From Ga0077548 sp035440445 (GTDB lineage: Bacteria > Pseudomonadota > Alphaproteobacteria > Rhizobiales > Xanthobacteraceae): DNA of 64,000 nucleotides. A program made the translations under genes and the position numbers. Below, one piece after another: positions 43,779 to 54,100 of this stretch (the stretch's first letter is position 1; every line of letters starts with the position of its first letter). The stretch spans positions 1 to 64,000 of the forward strand of contig DAORMJ010000015.1 in the NCBI GenBank assembly GCA_035440445.1. The letters are read 5' to 3'. A model generated the notes under the pieces. That model worked only from the letters and a program-made list of their open reading frames with translations, ran no database searches and was not told where the DNA came from.

Positions 43779-45431
43779 TTATTCTCCCGGCTGCATGGCG
43801 CCGGCGATCACGGCGTCGGGCTTTGCGTCGACCGGCTCGGCTGCGGCCGCTGGCGCGTTCCGGATGGTCATCCAGATGTTGTAGGAGCCGACGACCGCGC
43901 CGATGAAAAACAACAGGCCGCCGATTGCGCGCGCGATGTAATAGGGCCGCATCGCTACGACGGATTCGATGAAGGAATAGGTGAGCGTGCCGCTCTCGCC
44001 GTAGGTTCTCCACATCAGCCCTTGAATGATGCCGGAGTTCCACATCGCGAAGACATAGATAATGGTGCCGGTAAGCGCGAGCCAGAAGTGCACTTCCACA
44101 AGACGCGCGGAGTACATGCTTGGCCGCTTCCACAGCCACGGCACCGACGCATAGATCGCACCGAAGGTAATCATCGCAACCCAGCCTAGCGCGCCGGCGT
44201 GCACGTGGCCGACGGTCCAGTCGGTGTAATGCGAGAGCGAATTGACAGAGCGGATCGCCATGAACGACCCCTCGAAAGTCGAGATGCCGTAGAATACGGC
44301 CGCCACCATCATGAAGCGCAGGGTCGCGTCGTCGCGCACCTTGTGCCATGCGCCGTTCAGCGTGAGCAATGCATTCGCCGCGGAAGCCCATGAGGGCACC
44401 AGCAACATGACCGAGAAGGTCATGCCGAGCGTCTGCACCCAGTGCGGCAGCGCGGTGTAATGCAGGTGGTGCGAGCCCGCCCACATATAGAAGAAGGTGA
44501 TGCCCCAGAAGCTGATGATCGACAAACGATAGGAGAAGATCGGCCGTTCGGCGCGCTTCGGCAGATAGTAATACATCATGCCGAGGAAGCCCGCGGTCAG
44601 GAAGAAGGCGACGGCGTTGTGGCCGTACCACCATTGCGTCATCGCATCCTGCACGCCGGAGAAGATCGAATAGCTCTTCGCGCTGCCAAGCGAGACGGGG
44701 ACTGCAAGGTTGTTGACGATGTGCAGCACCGCCACCACCAGGATGAAGGCCATGTAGTACCAGTTGGCCACGTAGATGTGCGGCTCTTTCCGGCGCACCA
44801 GCGTTCGCAGATAGATCGCGAAATACGTGACCCAGACGATGACGAGCCAGAGGTCCGCGTACCACTCGGGTTCGGCGTATTCCTTGGACTGTGTGATGCC
44901 CATCAGGTAGCCGCTGACCGCGAGCACGCAGAACAGATTGTAGCCGGCAAGCACGAACCACGGGCTCAGTTGATCCGGCAGGCGCGCGCGCGACGTGCGC
45001 TGCAAGACATAGAGCGAAGTCGCAATCAGCGCATTGCCGCCGAAGCCGAAAATCACGCCGGTCGTATGCACAGGACGGATTCTGCCGAAGCTTGCCCAAG
45101 GCGCATCGAATGTCAGCTCGGGATAGACCAGCAGCCAGGCCACCCAGTCGCCGACGAAAAGGCCGATGACAGCCCAGCCCATGGACAGGATGATCCCGAC
45201 CTTGGTCGGATCGTCATAGTAATTCTCGAGGCGGCTCTCCGATGGCTCGGGCGCGTAGAAATGTGCGATGATCGCGAATGCACAAAGCAGCGCAAAAATC
45301 GCGATGATGCCGCCATGAATGCCGATCGGATCGTTTCTCCCGATCGCAGCCATTGCAATTCCGCACAAGGCGACTGCCGCCGCGATGAGAAGACCGTTCT
45401 GCCGTTCGTTCTTTGTGAGTTGCGCGAGCAT
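43779..45431 (-). CDS. ccoN: Cbb3-type cytochrome c oxidase subunit I (catalytic)
   Basis: 550 residues, about twelve membrane helices with haem b, haem b3 and CuB ligands: HTTGVIFGFGGNAL, WWYGHNAVAFFLTA, GSHHLHYTALP and HVHAGALGW. High-affinity terminal oxidase for low-oxygen respiration. The ATG at 45431 is chosen over 45497 because a perfect FNR/FixK box at 45515-45528 would place transcription start near 45480, and the shorter length is normal for FixN. Confidence 0.95.
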   Translation of the reverse strand: MLAQLTKNERQNGLLIAAAVALCGIAMAAIGRNDPIGIHGGIIAIFALLCAFAIIAHFYAPEPSESRLENYYDDPTKVGIILSMGWAVIGLFVGDWVAWLLVYPELTFDAPWASFGRIRPVHTTGVIFGFGGNALIATSLYVLQRTSRARLPDQLSPWFVLAGYNLFCVLAVSGYLMGITQSKEYAEPEWYADLWLVIVWVTYFAIYLRTLVRRKEPHIYVANWYYMAFILVVAVLHIVNNLAVPVSLGSAKSYSIFSGVQDAMTQWWYGHNAVAFFLTAGFLGMMYYYLPKRAERPIFSYRLSIISFWGITFFYMWAGSHHLHYTALPHWVQTLGMTFSVMLLVPSWASAANALLTLNGAWHKVRDDATLRFMMVAAVFYGISTFEGSFMAIRSVNSLSHYTDWTVGHVHAGALGWVAMITFGAIYASVPWLWKRPSMYSARLVEVHFWLALTGTIIYVFAMWNSGIIQGLMWRTYGESGTLTYSFIESVVAMRPYYIARAIGGLLFFIGAVVGSYNIWMTIRNAPAAAAEPVDAKPDAVIAGAMQPGE

Positions 45432-45514
45432 GAGACTCTTTTCAACTGTTGGCGATCGACCGTGCGCTGTGTCGAACCGTTCTAACCGTCTATGCAACGG
45501 ACGGATAAACGCAT

Positions 45515-45528
45515 TTGATCTGGATCAA
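45515..45528. promoter_or_regulatory. FNR/FixK box before ccoN
   Basis: TTGATCTGGATCAA: perfect TTGAT-N4-ATCAA. On the ccoN strand a -10-like CATAGAC lies about 21 bases downstream of the box, giving class II activator geometry. Part of the 309-base region 45432-45740 that holds no gene, only this and the next box. Confidence 0.88.
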
Positions 45529-45607
45529 AAACAAAACGCGATCAGCCAATGTTTTGCACGGTTGTGTTTGTTGCGATGCCGCGCCGCCGCAGCCGTTGCT
45601 TCTTCGG

Positions 45608-45621
45608 TTGATGAATATCAA
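45608..45621. promoter_or_regulatory. FNR/FixK box before nnrS
   Basis: TTGATGAATATCAA, a perfect TTGAT-N4-ATCAA box 120 bases before the chosen nnrS ATG. Orientation and distance fit activation of the rightward nnrS unit. Confidence 0.82.
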
Positions 45622-45740
45622 TTTCAAGAATCCTGTCGGACCGGATTTCTTGATCTGCGACAACAGGTGCTGCGTAGCCATCTGTCATGTTCGTTGCTTC
45701 GCAGAGTTTACTTCGAAGCGTCGTCGATCGGGTTTGCAAC

Positions 45741-46931
45741 ATGAATGCCGGTAACAGCGCGCGAGACTATCGCGGCTACGCCTTGTTCTCTTACGGCTTC
45801 CGGCCGTTCTTCCTGTTCGGTGCGCTTTATGCGGGCCTTGCCGTGCTTGCGTGGCTCCATCTGCTAAGCGCAGGAAGCCGCTTTGAAACGGCGTTTACTT
45901 GGCTCGACTGGCACGTCCACGAGATGCTTTACGGCTTCGTGCCTGCGATCGTGACGGGCTTTTTGTTCACGGCGATTCCGAACTGGACGGGGCGGCTCCC
46001 CGTCCGCGGGCTTCCGCTATTCGCACTCTTTCTTCTCTGGCTCGCGGGCCGGTTCGCAATGCTCGGTTCGACGTGGGTCGGTTGGGCTGCCACCGCTGCA
46101 ATCGATGTGGGCTTTCTTGTCGTGGTCGCGGCGGTCGCCGGGCGCGAAATCGTAGTGGGCAAGAACTGGCGCAATCTCAGGGTGATCGGTGTGGTCAGCA
46201 TCCTGATTGCGGGTAACGCCGTCTTTCATCTTGAGGCGCATTATGCGGGCAGCGCAGACTACGGAACGCGCATCGGCCTCGCGGCGGTGATCCTGCTCAT
46301 TTCGCTTGTCGGCGGACGAATTGTGCCGAGCTTCACGCATAACTGGCTTGCCAAACAGGCCGCGGGACGCATGCCGGTCAGTTTCGGGAGGTTCGACGTC
46401 ATCACCCTTGTGCTGAGCCTGCTCGCGCTGCTTGCCTGGATCGTGGAGCCTTTCTCACCGCTAACCGGAATTGTATTGCTCGCAGCGGGTTTGGCGCAGG
46501 CATGGCGTCTCCTGCGTTGGGCGGGGGAGCGGACCGTCCGCTCGCCGATCGTGCTTGTGCTTCACCTTGCTTACGCATTCATTCCTGCGGGATTTGTTCT
46601 GCTGGCTTTCGCCGCCTTCGGCGCGCTTCCGAGAAGTGCCGGTGTTCACGCGTGGACTGCGGGGGCGGTCGGCACCATGATCCTCGCCGTTATGACGCGC
46701 GCGAGCCTCGGCCATACCGGGAGGGCGCTGATTGCTTCTCGTGCGGTGCAGCTGATCTATCTCGCCGTGATCGGAAGCGCGCTGCTGCGAATTTTCAGTC
46801 CATTGCTTCCGCAATGGGACGTCGCGCTGCTTCGGGCTTCCGGGGTTTTATGGTCGGCCGCGTTTCTCGGTTTCGCGGCGGTTTACGGCCCGATCCTGTG
46901 GCGTGCGCCGCCTTCGAGAGAGGAACGCTAG
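45741..46931 (+). CDS. nnrS: NnrS-family haem-copper membrane protein
   Basis: 396 residues with about twelve hydrophobic helices. YALFSYGFRPFFLFGALYA, HVHEMLYGFVPAIVTGFLFTA, PNWTGR and MTRASLGHTGR are the NnrS blocks with conserved His. NnrS proteins protect against nitric oxide during denitrification. ATG 45741 matches the family N-terminus; an in-frame ATG at 45687 is possible but less likely. Preceded by an FNR box and followed two bases later by a DUF2478 gene. Confidence 0.9.
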   Translation: MNAGNSARDYRGYALFSYGFRPFFLFGALYAGLAVLAWLHLLSAGSRFETAFTWLDWHVHEMLYGFVPAIVTGFLFTAIPNWTGRLPVRGLPLFALFLLWLAGRFAMLGSTWVGWAATAAIDVGFLVVVAAVAGREIVVGKNWRNLRVIGVVSILIAGNAVFHLEAHYAGSADYGTRIGLAAVILLISLVGGRIVPSFTHNWLAKQAAGRMPVSFGRFDVITLVLSLLALLAWIVEPFSPLTGIVLLAAGLAQAWRLLRWAGERTVRSPIVLVLHLAYAFIPAGFVLLAFAAFGALPRSAGVHAWTAGAVGTMILAVMTRASLGHTGRALIASRAVQLIYLAVIGSALLRIFSPLLPQWDVALLRASGVLWSAAFLGFAAVYGPILWRAPPSREER

Positions 46932-46933
46932 CA

Positions 46934-47533
46934 ATGGCCTTTTCCGCATCGGTTGCCGGGGTGCCGGAAGAAAGACCGGGTTTGGAGCCGCGCAGGCTGC
47001 TTGGGCTTGTTTACGAGGATGGTTTCGAGGCCGACCGGATGCTCTCCGCGCTAGGCTACGCCTTGCGCGAGCAGGGTGTCGCCGTGCGCGGTCTGGTGCA
47101 GCGAAATACGCCGGTTAGCGATCGCATCAAATGCGACATGGATCTCGAAGAACTCGGCAGCGGCAAGGTCTTTCACATTTCAAAAGATCGCGGCGCGCTG
47201 GCCCGCGGTTGCCGCCTCGATGTGGAGATGCTGCTGATCGCAGGCGAAGTGCTCGAAGATGTCCTGGAGCATGGTTGCGGCCTTCTGATCGTCAACAAGT
47301 TCGGACGAACCGAGGCGGAAGGAGGAGGCTTGCGCAATCTCCTTGCCCGATCTGCTTCCCACGAAATCACGACGATTGTCGGCGTGCCGCGGCGAAACGT
47401 CGACGCATGGCTGGAATTTTCCGGTGGACTTTCCGACCTCTGCGACGTTGAGGACGTGGCGTGTTTGACTGCATGGGTGCGGCAGCGAACGGGAGTGTCG
47501 TACGACTTCAATGCCTCGAAAGGCGTCTCCTAG
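46934..47533 (+). CDS. DUF2478-family protein
   Basis: 199 residues. The opening LLGLVYEDGFEADRMLSALG, GVAVRGLVQRNTP and CGLLIVNKFGRTEAEGGGLR fit the DUF2478 family, which has a P-loop-NTPase-like fold and occurs near molybdate and anaerobic-respiration genes. Function unknown. Coupled to nnrS (two bases apart). Its end overlaps the convergent Crp/Fnr gene by four bases. The open frame extending to 46502 is a shadow of nnrS. Confidence 0.75.
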   Translation: MAFSASVAGVPEERPGLEPRRLLGLVYEDGFEADRMLSALGYALREQGVAVRGLVQRNTPVSDRIKCDMDLEELGSGKVFHISKDRGALARGCRLDVEMLLIAGEVLEDVLEHGCGLLIVNKFGRTEAEGGGLRNLLARSASHEITTIVGVPRRNVDAWLEFSGGLSDLCDVEDVACLTAWVRQRTGVSYDFNASKGVS

Positions 47534-48225
47534 CCATCGCCGTCGATCAAAGGTGAGGGGTTCGCGCTTGCGCGCAGGTTGTCGATGTTGGCGATCGTGA
47601 TGGTTCTGCCCGCTGTCTTCACGCCCACGGCTTCGAGTTGTGCCAGCGCGCGGGAAAGATTTTCGGGCGTGGTGCCGAGCAGGGAGGCCAGCGTCTTCTT
47701 CTCGAAATCGAGCGTCAGCGTGCCGGTGTTGTCCTGCTGGACCGCAGTCTTCAGAAGCCAGTTTGCGAGACGCTCCGGCGTCAGCCGTAGTTTCTGATCC
47801 TTCAGAAGTTTCACGACGCTGCGGTAGCGATCCGCAAGCTCGGCGGTGACGGCATAGGCGAATTCGGAATCCTCGCGGAATACGGCGCGCAGCGCATTGG
47901 CCGGAAGCAGCAACACGCGCGATTCAAGCAGCGTCTTTGCGGACTTCAGATAGGGCTGATCGAGAATGGCGGCGGCAAGGATGAAGGTCGTCGTCGGGCG
48001 GATGATCTCGATCGTTGTCTGCCGCCCGTTATGCGATGCGAACAACTCCACGCAGCCCTCTACGAGAACATGCAGGAATTCCGGCTTGCCGCCTTCCGAA
48101 ATGAGAAGCGTATTGGCCGGATAGCGCTGCAGCGAGGCGGGTCGCGTCAGCCGCTCCAGCTGGCGGTCGGCCATCTTGCTGAACAGCGGAAGCGCCCGCA
48201 GCATTTCCAGATCCGATTCCCGCAT
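47530..48225 (-). CDS. Crp/Fnr-family regulator, DNR/NnrR-like (no Fe-S cysteines)
   Basis: 231 residues: cyclic-nucleotide-like sensor domain (1-about 130), dimer helix, and a C-terminal winged helix whose recognition segment is TPENLSRALAQL, with the Glu and Ser-Arg pattern that reads TTGAT/TTGAC sites. Only one Cys lies in the sensor half, so it cannot hold the Fnr [4Fe-4S] cluster; NO-sensing DNR-type haem regulators look like this. Probably acts at the boxes at 45515, 45608, 48260 and 48354. Confidence 0.85.
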   Translation of the reverse strand: MRESDLEMLRALPLFSKMADRQLERLTRPASLQRYPANTLLISEGGKPEFLHVLVEGCVELFASHNGRQTTIEIIRPTTTFILAAAILDQPYLKSAKTLLESRVLLLPANALRAVFREDSEFAYAVTAELADRYRSVVKLLKDQKLRLTPERLANWLLKTAVQQDNTGTLTLDFEKKTLASLLGTTPENLSRALAQLEAVGVKTAGRTITIANIDNLRASANPSPLIDGDG

Positions 48226-48259
48226 TTGTCGTTCCCCCTATCGACTTTCCGCCGTCGGC

Positions 48260-48273
48260 TTGATGATCATCAA
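48260..48273. promoter_or_regulatory. FNR-type box between regulator and narK
   Basis: TTGATGATCATCAA, fully palindromic including its N4. Lies 34 bases from the regulator start codon and 160 from narK. For the regulator this spacing fits either autorepression or a very short leader. Confidence 0.82.
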
Positions 48274-48353
48274 ATGATCGCTTGAAGTATGCTAAGCGGC
48301 GAAGTTGTTTTGAACCCCTAAAAGATAGTTTCGCTATTTTGGCTATGTGGTGC

Positions 48354-48367
48354 TTGACCCAGGTCAA
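48354..48367. promoter_or_regulatory. FNR/DNR-type box before narK
   Basis: TTGACCCAGGTCAA: TTGAC-N4-GTCAA, a variant of the FNR box used by DNR-like proteins. A -10-like TCTATCT lies at 48391-48397, 23 bases downstream, giving class II geometry and a transcription start near 48402. This supports the narK ATG at 48434. Confidence 0.75.
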
Positions 48368-48433
48368 TAATCGCCGCGCGTGCATGAAGCTCTATCTCCC
48401 CGCGTCATTCCAGCGAGTGCGCGGGAGAGGGAA

Positions 48434-51189
48434 ATGCAGGAAAGTCAGACGAGTGCGCCAAGTGGGCAGCGAGCAGCGCTATGGATGTCGACGATTGCGT
48501 TCACCGTTTGCTTTGCGGTCTGGACGATCTTCGCGATCATCGGCATCACAATCAAGCAGCAGCTCAACCTCAGCGAGACGCAGTTCGGCCTGCTCGTTGG
48601 TACGCCGATACTGACTGGCTCGCTGATTCGCATTGCGCTCGGCGTTTGGGCCGATCAATACGGTGGCCGCATCGTCTATACCGCGACCATGCTGGCCGCC
48701 GCATTGGCGACCTATCTGCTGACCTGGGCCACGACCTATCCGCAGTTTCTGCTGGCAGCGCTCGGTGTCGGTATCGCGGGCGGGGCGTTCTCGGTCGGCG
48801 TCGCTTATGTGTCACGCTGGTATCCGCCGGAGAAGCAGGGGATCGCGCTCGGCATTTTCGGCGCCGGCAATGTCGGCGCGGCGGTCACGAAGTTCTTCGC
48901 GCCGTTCGTGCTCGTGGCCTATGGCTGGCAGACCGCGGCAAATGTCTGGGCCGCTGCAATCGCCATCATGGCGGTGGTGTTCTGGTTCACGACCAGCGAC
49001 GATCCGGTTTTGAAAGCGCGCCGCGCGCGCGGTGAAAAGCCGAAGAGTGCATGGCTGGAACTTGCGCCGCTCCGGAACGTGCAGGTCTGGCGCTTCTCGC
49101 TCTACTATTTCTTTGTTTTCGGGGCTTTCGTCGCGCTTTCGCTCTGGCTGCCGCGCTATCTGATCGGCGTTTATGGCCTCGATATTCGCACGGCCGGCAT
49201 GTTCGCCGCTGCCTACTCGATCCCCGCAAGCATTTTCCGCGCTTACGGCGGGCATCTGTCGGATCGTTACGGCGCGCGGCGCGTGATGTACTGGACCTTC
49301 CTGGTTTCGGTCGCGGCCGCCTTCATCCTTTCCTATCCGCCCACGTCCTACACAATCCAGACGACGCGCGGGCCGTTGCACTTCGAATTCGCCACTAGCC
49401 TGATCGGCTTCACGGTGCTGGTCTTCATCCTCGGCTTCTTCATGAGCCTGGGGAAGGCCGCGGTTTTCAAGCATATCCCGGTTTATTATCCGAACAATGT
49501 NNNNNNNNNNCAGTCGGCGGTCTCGTCGGCATGATCGGCGGTCTCGGCGGGTTCGTACTGCCGATCGTGTTCGGACTGCTCAACGATCTCACCGGCATCT
49601 GGACGAGCTGCTTCATGCTGCTCTTCGTGATCGCAGCGGTATCGCTGATCTGGATGCATTTCGCGATCCGCAGCATGGAAAGCAGCGTTGCGATCGAAAA
49701 ACGTGAGACGCTGCCGCAATTCGCCGAGCTGCAAGGCGTGCACGAAGCCAGGCACGCCGCCATCACCAATCCCAAGCTCATCCAGAAGTGGGAGCCGGAG
49801 GACGCCGCGTTCTGGAAGAATAGCGGCAAGGCGATCGCGCAGCGCAATCTCTGGATCTCGATCCCCGCGCTTCTTCTCTCCTTTGCGGTCTGGATGGTCT
49901 GGTCCATCGTGGTCGCGAAGCTGCCCGCGGTCGGCTTCAAGTTTTCGACCGATCAGCTGTTCTGGCTGGCGGCGCTCCCGGGGCTGTCCGGCGCTACGCT
50001 GCGCATCTTCTACTCCTTCATGCCGCCGATCTTCGGCGGGCGTTTGTGGACGACGCTTGCGACCTGGTCGCTGATTATTCCTGCGCTTGGCATCGGGTTC
50101 GCGGTGCGCAATCCCGAGACGCCGTACTTCATCTTCCTTGCGCTTGCGCTTCTCTGCGGCTTCGGCGGCGGCAACTTTGCGTCGTCGATGGCGAACATCA
50201 GCTTCTTCTTCCCCAAGTCGGAAAAGGGGAACGCGCTTGCGCTCAATGCGGGTCTCGGCAATCTCGGCGTCAGTGTCGCGCAATTCCTGATCCCGCTCGT
50301 CATCGTCTATGGCGTATTCGGGGTGCTCGGCGGCGAGCCGCAGACGGCGATCGAAGCCGGCAGGACGACGCATATCTTCCTGCAGAATGCCGGATTCATC
50401 TGGGTGCCGTTCATCGTGGCGTCGGCTTTCGCGGCATGGTTCGGTATGGACGATATCGCGTCGATGCGCGCGTCGTTCTCCGAGCAATCCGTGATTTTCC
50501 AGCGCAAGCACAACTGGATCATGTGCTGGCTCTATACCGGCACGTTCGGCTCGTTCATCGGCTATTCGGCGGCATTCCCGCTCCTTACCAAGACGCAATT
50601 TCCCGCCGTCGATGCTCTGCAGGTCGCCTTCCTCGGGCCGCTTGTCGGCGCAATCTCGCGCTCGGCAACCGGCTGGATTTCGGACCGCTTCGGTGGCGGC
50701 CGCGTGACGTTCTGGGTCTTCGTGCTGATGGGACTGGGCGTGCTCGGCGTTCTCTATTTCCTGGGTATCAAGGATCAGCCTTACGCCTTTGCCGGCTTCT
50801 TCGCGAGCTTCCTGCTCCTGTTCTTCGCAACCGGTGTCGGCAACGCATCCACCTTCCAGATGATTCCCGCGATCATGCGCAAGGAAATGCTGCGGCTGAT
50901 GCCGGAAGCGAGTGTCAACGAGCGCAACAAGCAGGTCGAAATGGAATCGGCCGCGATCATCGGCTTCACTTCCGCAATCGCAGCTTACGGCGCCTTCTTC
51001 ATCCCCAAGAGCTACGGCACCTCCATTGCAATGACAGGCGGCGTCGAAGCCGCTTTGTGGGGTTTCCTGGTCTTCTACGCCAGCTGCCTCGTCATCACGT
51101 GGTTCTTCTACACGCGACGCGGCGGCCTTCTCTACGACGTCGAAAGAAACAGCAAGCCTTCGCTAGCAATTGCAGGAGCTTCGAAATGA
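48434..51189 (+). CDS. narK: Double-length nitrate/nitrite transporter NarK (NarK1-NarK2 fusion), crossed by a gap
   Basis: Reading across a ten-N gap (49501-49510) gives a single major-facilitator fusion of about 917 residues with two times twelve helices. The first half includes GTPILTGSLIRIALG, LGIFGAGNVGAAV and HIPVYYPNN; the second includes MIGGLGGFVLPI, GGGNFASSMANISFFFP and GATLRIFYSFM. The halves are out of frame only because of the gap size. NarK1 is usually a nitrate/proton symporter and NarK2 a nitrate/nitrite exchanger. ATG 48434 has RBS GGGAGAGGG. The stop overlaps narG. Confidence 0.88.
49501..49510. other. Assembly gap of 10 N in narK
   Basis: Lies in the conserved block around PNNV and VGGLVG of the first NarK half. 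Homologues that I recall read PNNVGAVGGLVG here, which needs five bases rather than ten, so the N count is nominal. No real frameshift need be assumed. Confidence 0.99.
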
Positions 51190-54100
51190 GTCACTTTCTC
51201 GATCGGCTGACGTTCTTCCGCCGCGCGAACGAGACGTTCTCGGATGGACACGGCATCACGACGTCGGAGGATCGCCGCTGGGAAGACGGCTATCGCAAGC
51301 GCTGGCAGCACGACAAGATCGTTCGCTCCACGCATGGCGTGAACTGCACCGGCTCGTGCTCCTGGAAGATCTACGTCAAGGGCGGGATCGTTACATGGGA
51401 AACGCAGCAGACCGACTATCCCCGAACGCGGCCCGAACTGCCGAACCATGAACCGCGCGGCTGCTCCCGCGGCGCCAGCTATTCCTGGTATCTCTATTCC
51501 GGCAACCGCGTGAAATATCCGCTGGTGCGCTCGCGTCTCCTGCGTTTGTGGCGCGAAGCGAGAGTGATGCGCACGCCGGTCGCGGCCTGGGCGTCGATCG
51601 TGGAAGATCCCAAGCAACGCACGGAATACACTTCCAGGCGCGGCCTCGGCGGTTTTGTGCGCGCGACCTGGGATGAAGTCACGGAGATCATCGCGGCGGC
51701 GAACGCCTATACGATCAGGAAGCACGGACCCGACCGCGTCATCGGCTTCTCGCCGATCCCGGCGATGTCGATGGTCTCCTATGCTGCGGGCTCCCGTTAC
51801 CTTTCGCTGATCGGCGGCGTCTGCATGTCGTTCTACGACTGGTATTGCGACCTGCCGCCGTCCAGCCCCCAGACGTGGGGCGAACAGACCGACGTACCGG
51901 AGAGTGCCGACTGGTACAACGCAGGCTTTCTTATTCTCTGGGGCTCGAACGTCCCGCAGACGCGGACCCCTGACGCACATTTCTATACGGAAGCGCGCTA
52001 TCGGGGTGCAAAGAGCGTCGTCATCTGTCCCGACTATTCGGAAGCATCGAAGTTTGCCGATCTATGGATTTCGGTGAAGCAGGGGACCGATGCAGCACTC
52101 GCCATGGCGATGGGCCATGTCATCCTGCGCGAATTCTATCTCGACCGGCAGGCGAAGTATTTCCAGGATTATGTCCGGCAGTACACGGACATGCCAATGC
52201 TGGTGAAGCTCGTCGAGCAGAACGGCAGGCTCGTGCCCGACCGGCAATTGCGGGCATCGGATTTTCCGGGCGACCTTGGCGAAACCAATAATGCAGAGTG
52301 GAAGACCGTTGCCTTCGACGAGACCTCGGAGGGCATCGTGGTGCCGCGCGGATCGGTCGGGTTCCGCTGGGGCGAGAAGGGCAAGTGGAATCTGGAGGAG
52401 AAGTCCTCGGATGGCAGCGAGACTTCGCTTCGCCTTACGCTTGCGATGAACAAGGACGCATTCGCCGATGTGGGTTTTCCTTACTTCGGCAATCGTCAGC
52501 ACGACCACTTTGAAGGAACCGATCACCCGGACGTTTTGCTGCGCAAGGTTCCGGTCAAGCGCGTGACGCTCAAAGAGGGCGAGGCGCTGGTCGCAACCGT
52601 ATTCGATCTCTTCGTTGCGAATTACGGGCTCGAGCGTGGCTTCGGCGATCCCAACGTCGCAAAATCCTATGACGACGTTGCACCCTATACACCCGCCTGG
52701 GCCGAGAAGATCACGGGCGTGCCGCGCGACCAGATCATCACGGTCGCGCGTGAGTTCGCGCGCAACGCCGAGAAAACCAATGGCCGCTCCATGGTGATCA
52801 TCGGAGCTGCCATGAACCACTGGTATCACTGCGACATGAACTACCGCGGCGTCATCAACATGCTGGTGATGTGCGGATGCGTGGGGCAGTCGGGTGGCGG
52901 CTGGTCGCATTATGTCGGGCAGGAGAAGCTGCGCCCGCAGTCTGGCTGGCTGCCGCTCGCCTTCGGTCTCGACTGGGGACGCCCGCCGCGCCAGCAGAAT
53001 TCGACTTCGTTTTTCTACGCGCATACCGACCAGTGGCGCTACGAAACTCTCGGCGTCGAGGAAATCCTTTCGCCGACTGCGCCCCCGGGGCCATGGGATG
53101 GCGCGCTGATCGACTACAACGTGCGCGCCGAGCGCATGGGCTGGCTACCGTCCGCGCCGCAACTCCGGCAAAACCCGCTTGATGTTGCGAAGAAGGCGGC
53201 GGCCGCGGGCGTCGAGGCCAAGGATTTCGTTGCGAGTGGCTTGAAGTCGGGCGACCTGCAGATGGCCTGTGAGGATCCCGACCATCCCGACAACTGGCCG
53301 CGCAACATGTTCGTGTGGCGCTCGAACCTCCTCGGTTCGTCCGGCAAGGGCCACGAGTATTTCCTGAAGCATCTCCTCGGCACCACGCATGGCGTGCAGG
53401 GGAAGGATCTCGGCGAGACCGGACAGAAGAAGCCGAAGGAAGTCGCTTGGCGGGATCAGGGGCCGGAAGGAAAGCTCGATCTTCTGGTGACGCTCGATTT
53501 CCGGATGTCCACCACCTGCATGTATTCGGACATCGTGCTGCCGACTGCGACCTGGTACGAGAAAAACGATCTCAATACCTCGGATATGCATCCCTTTATC
53601 CATCCGCTTTCGGCTGCGGTCGATCCGGCGTGGGAATCGAAGAGCGACTGGGATATCTACAAGGCGATCGCCAAAAAGTTCTCCGAGGTCGCGCCGGAAG
53701 TGCTCGGCATCGAGAGCGACGTGGTGCTGACGCCGATCCAGCATGACAGCGCCAACGAGATCGCGCAGCCCTTCGACGTGAAAGAATGGAAGAAAGGCGA
53801 GGTCGAGCCTATCCCCGGCAGGACCATGCCCGCGGTGACTGTAGTCGAGCGCGACTATCCAAACACCTACAAGCGTTTCACTGCGCTCGGGCCGCTGATG
53901 GACAAGCTCGGCAATGCCGTCAAAGGCATGGCCTGGAATACGCAGCACGAAGTCGAATTGCTCAAGCGGTTAAACGGCGTCGTCACCGATGCCGGCGCAA
54001 CCAAAGGCCTTGCGCGGATCGACTCCGACATCGATGCGACTGAAGTCATTCTTTCGCTTGCGCCGGAAACCAACGGCGAGGTTGCGGTCAAGGCATGGGC

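Noticed and set aside
43774..45099. Open frame extending ccoO upstream by about 440 codons
   Set aside because: Lies entirely in another frame of ccoN; low-complexity Arg/Ala composition; the CcoO start at 43773 gives the family length.
50046..51185. Upstream extension of the narG frame
   Set aside because: Overlaps the second NarK half and has no homology; ATG 51186 gives the normal NarG N-terminus.
49531..51189. A separate second narK gene starting after the N gap
   Set aside because: The apparent start is inside a conserved helix of the first NarK half; the two pieces join if the gap is about five bases.
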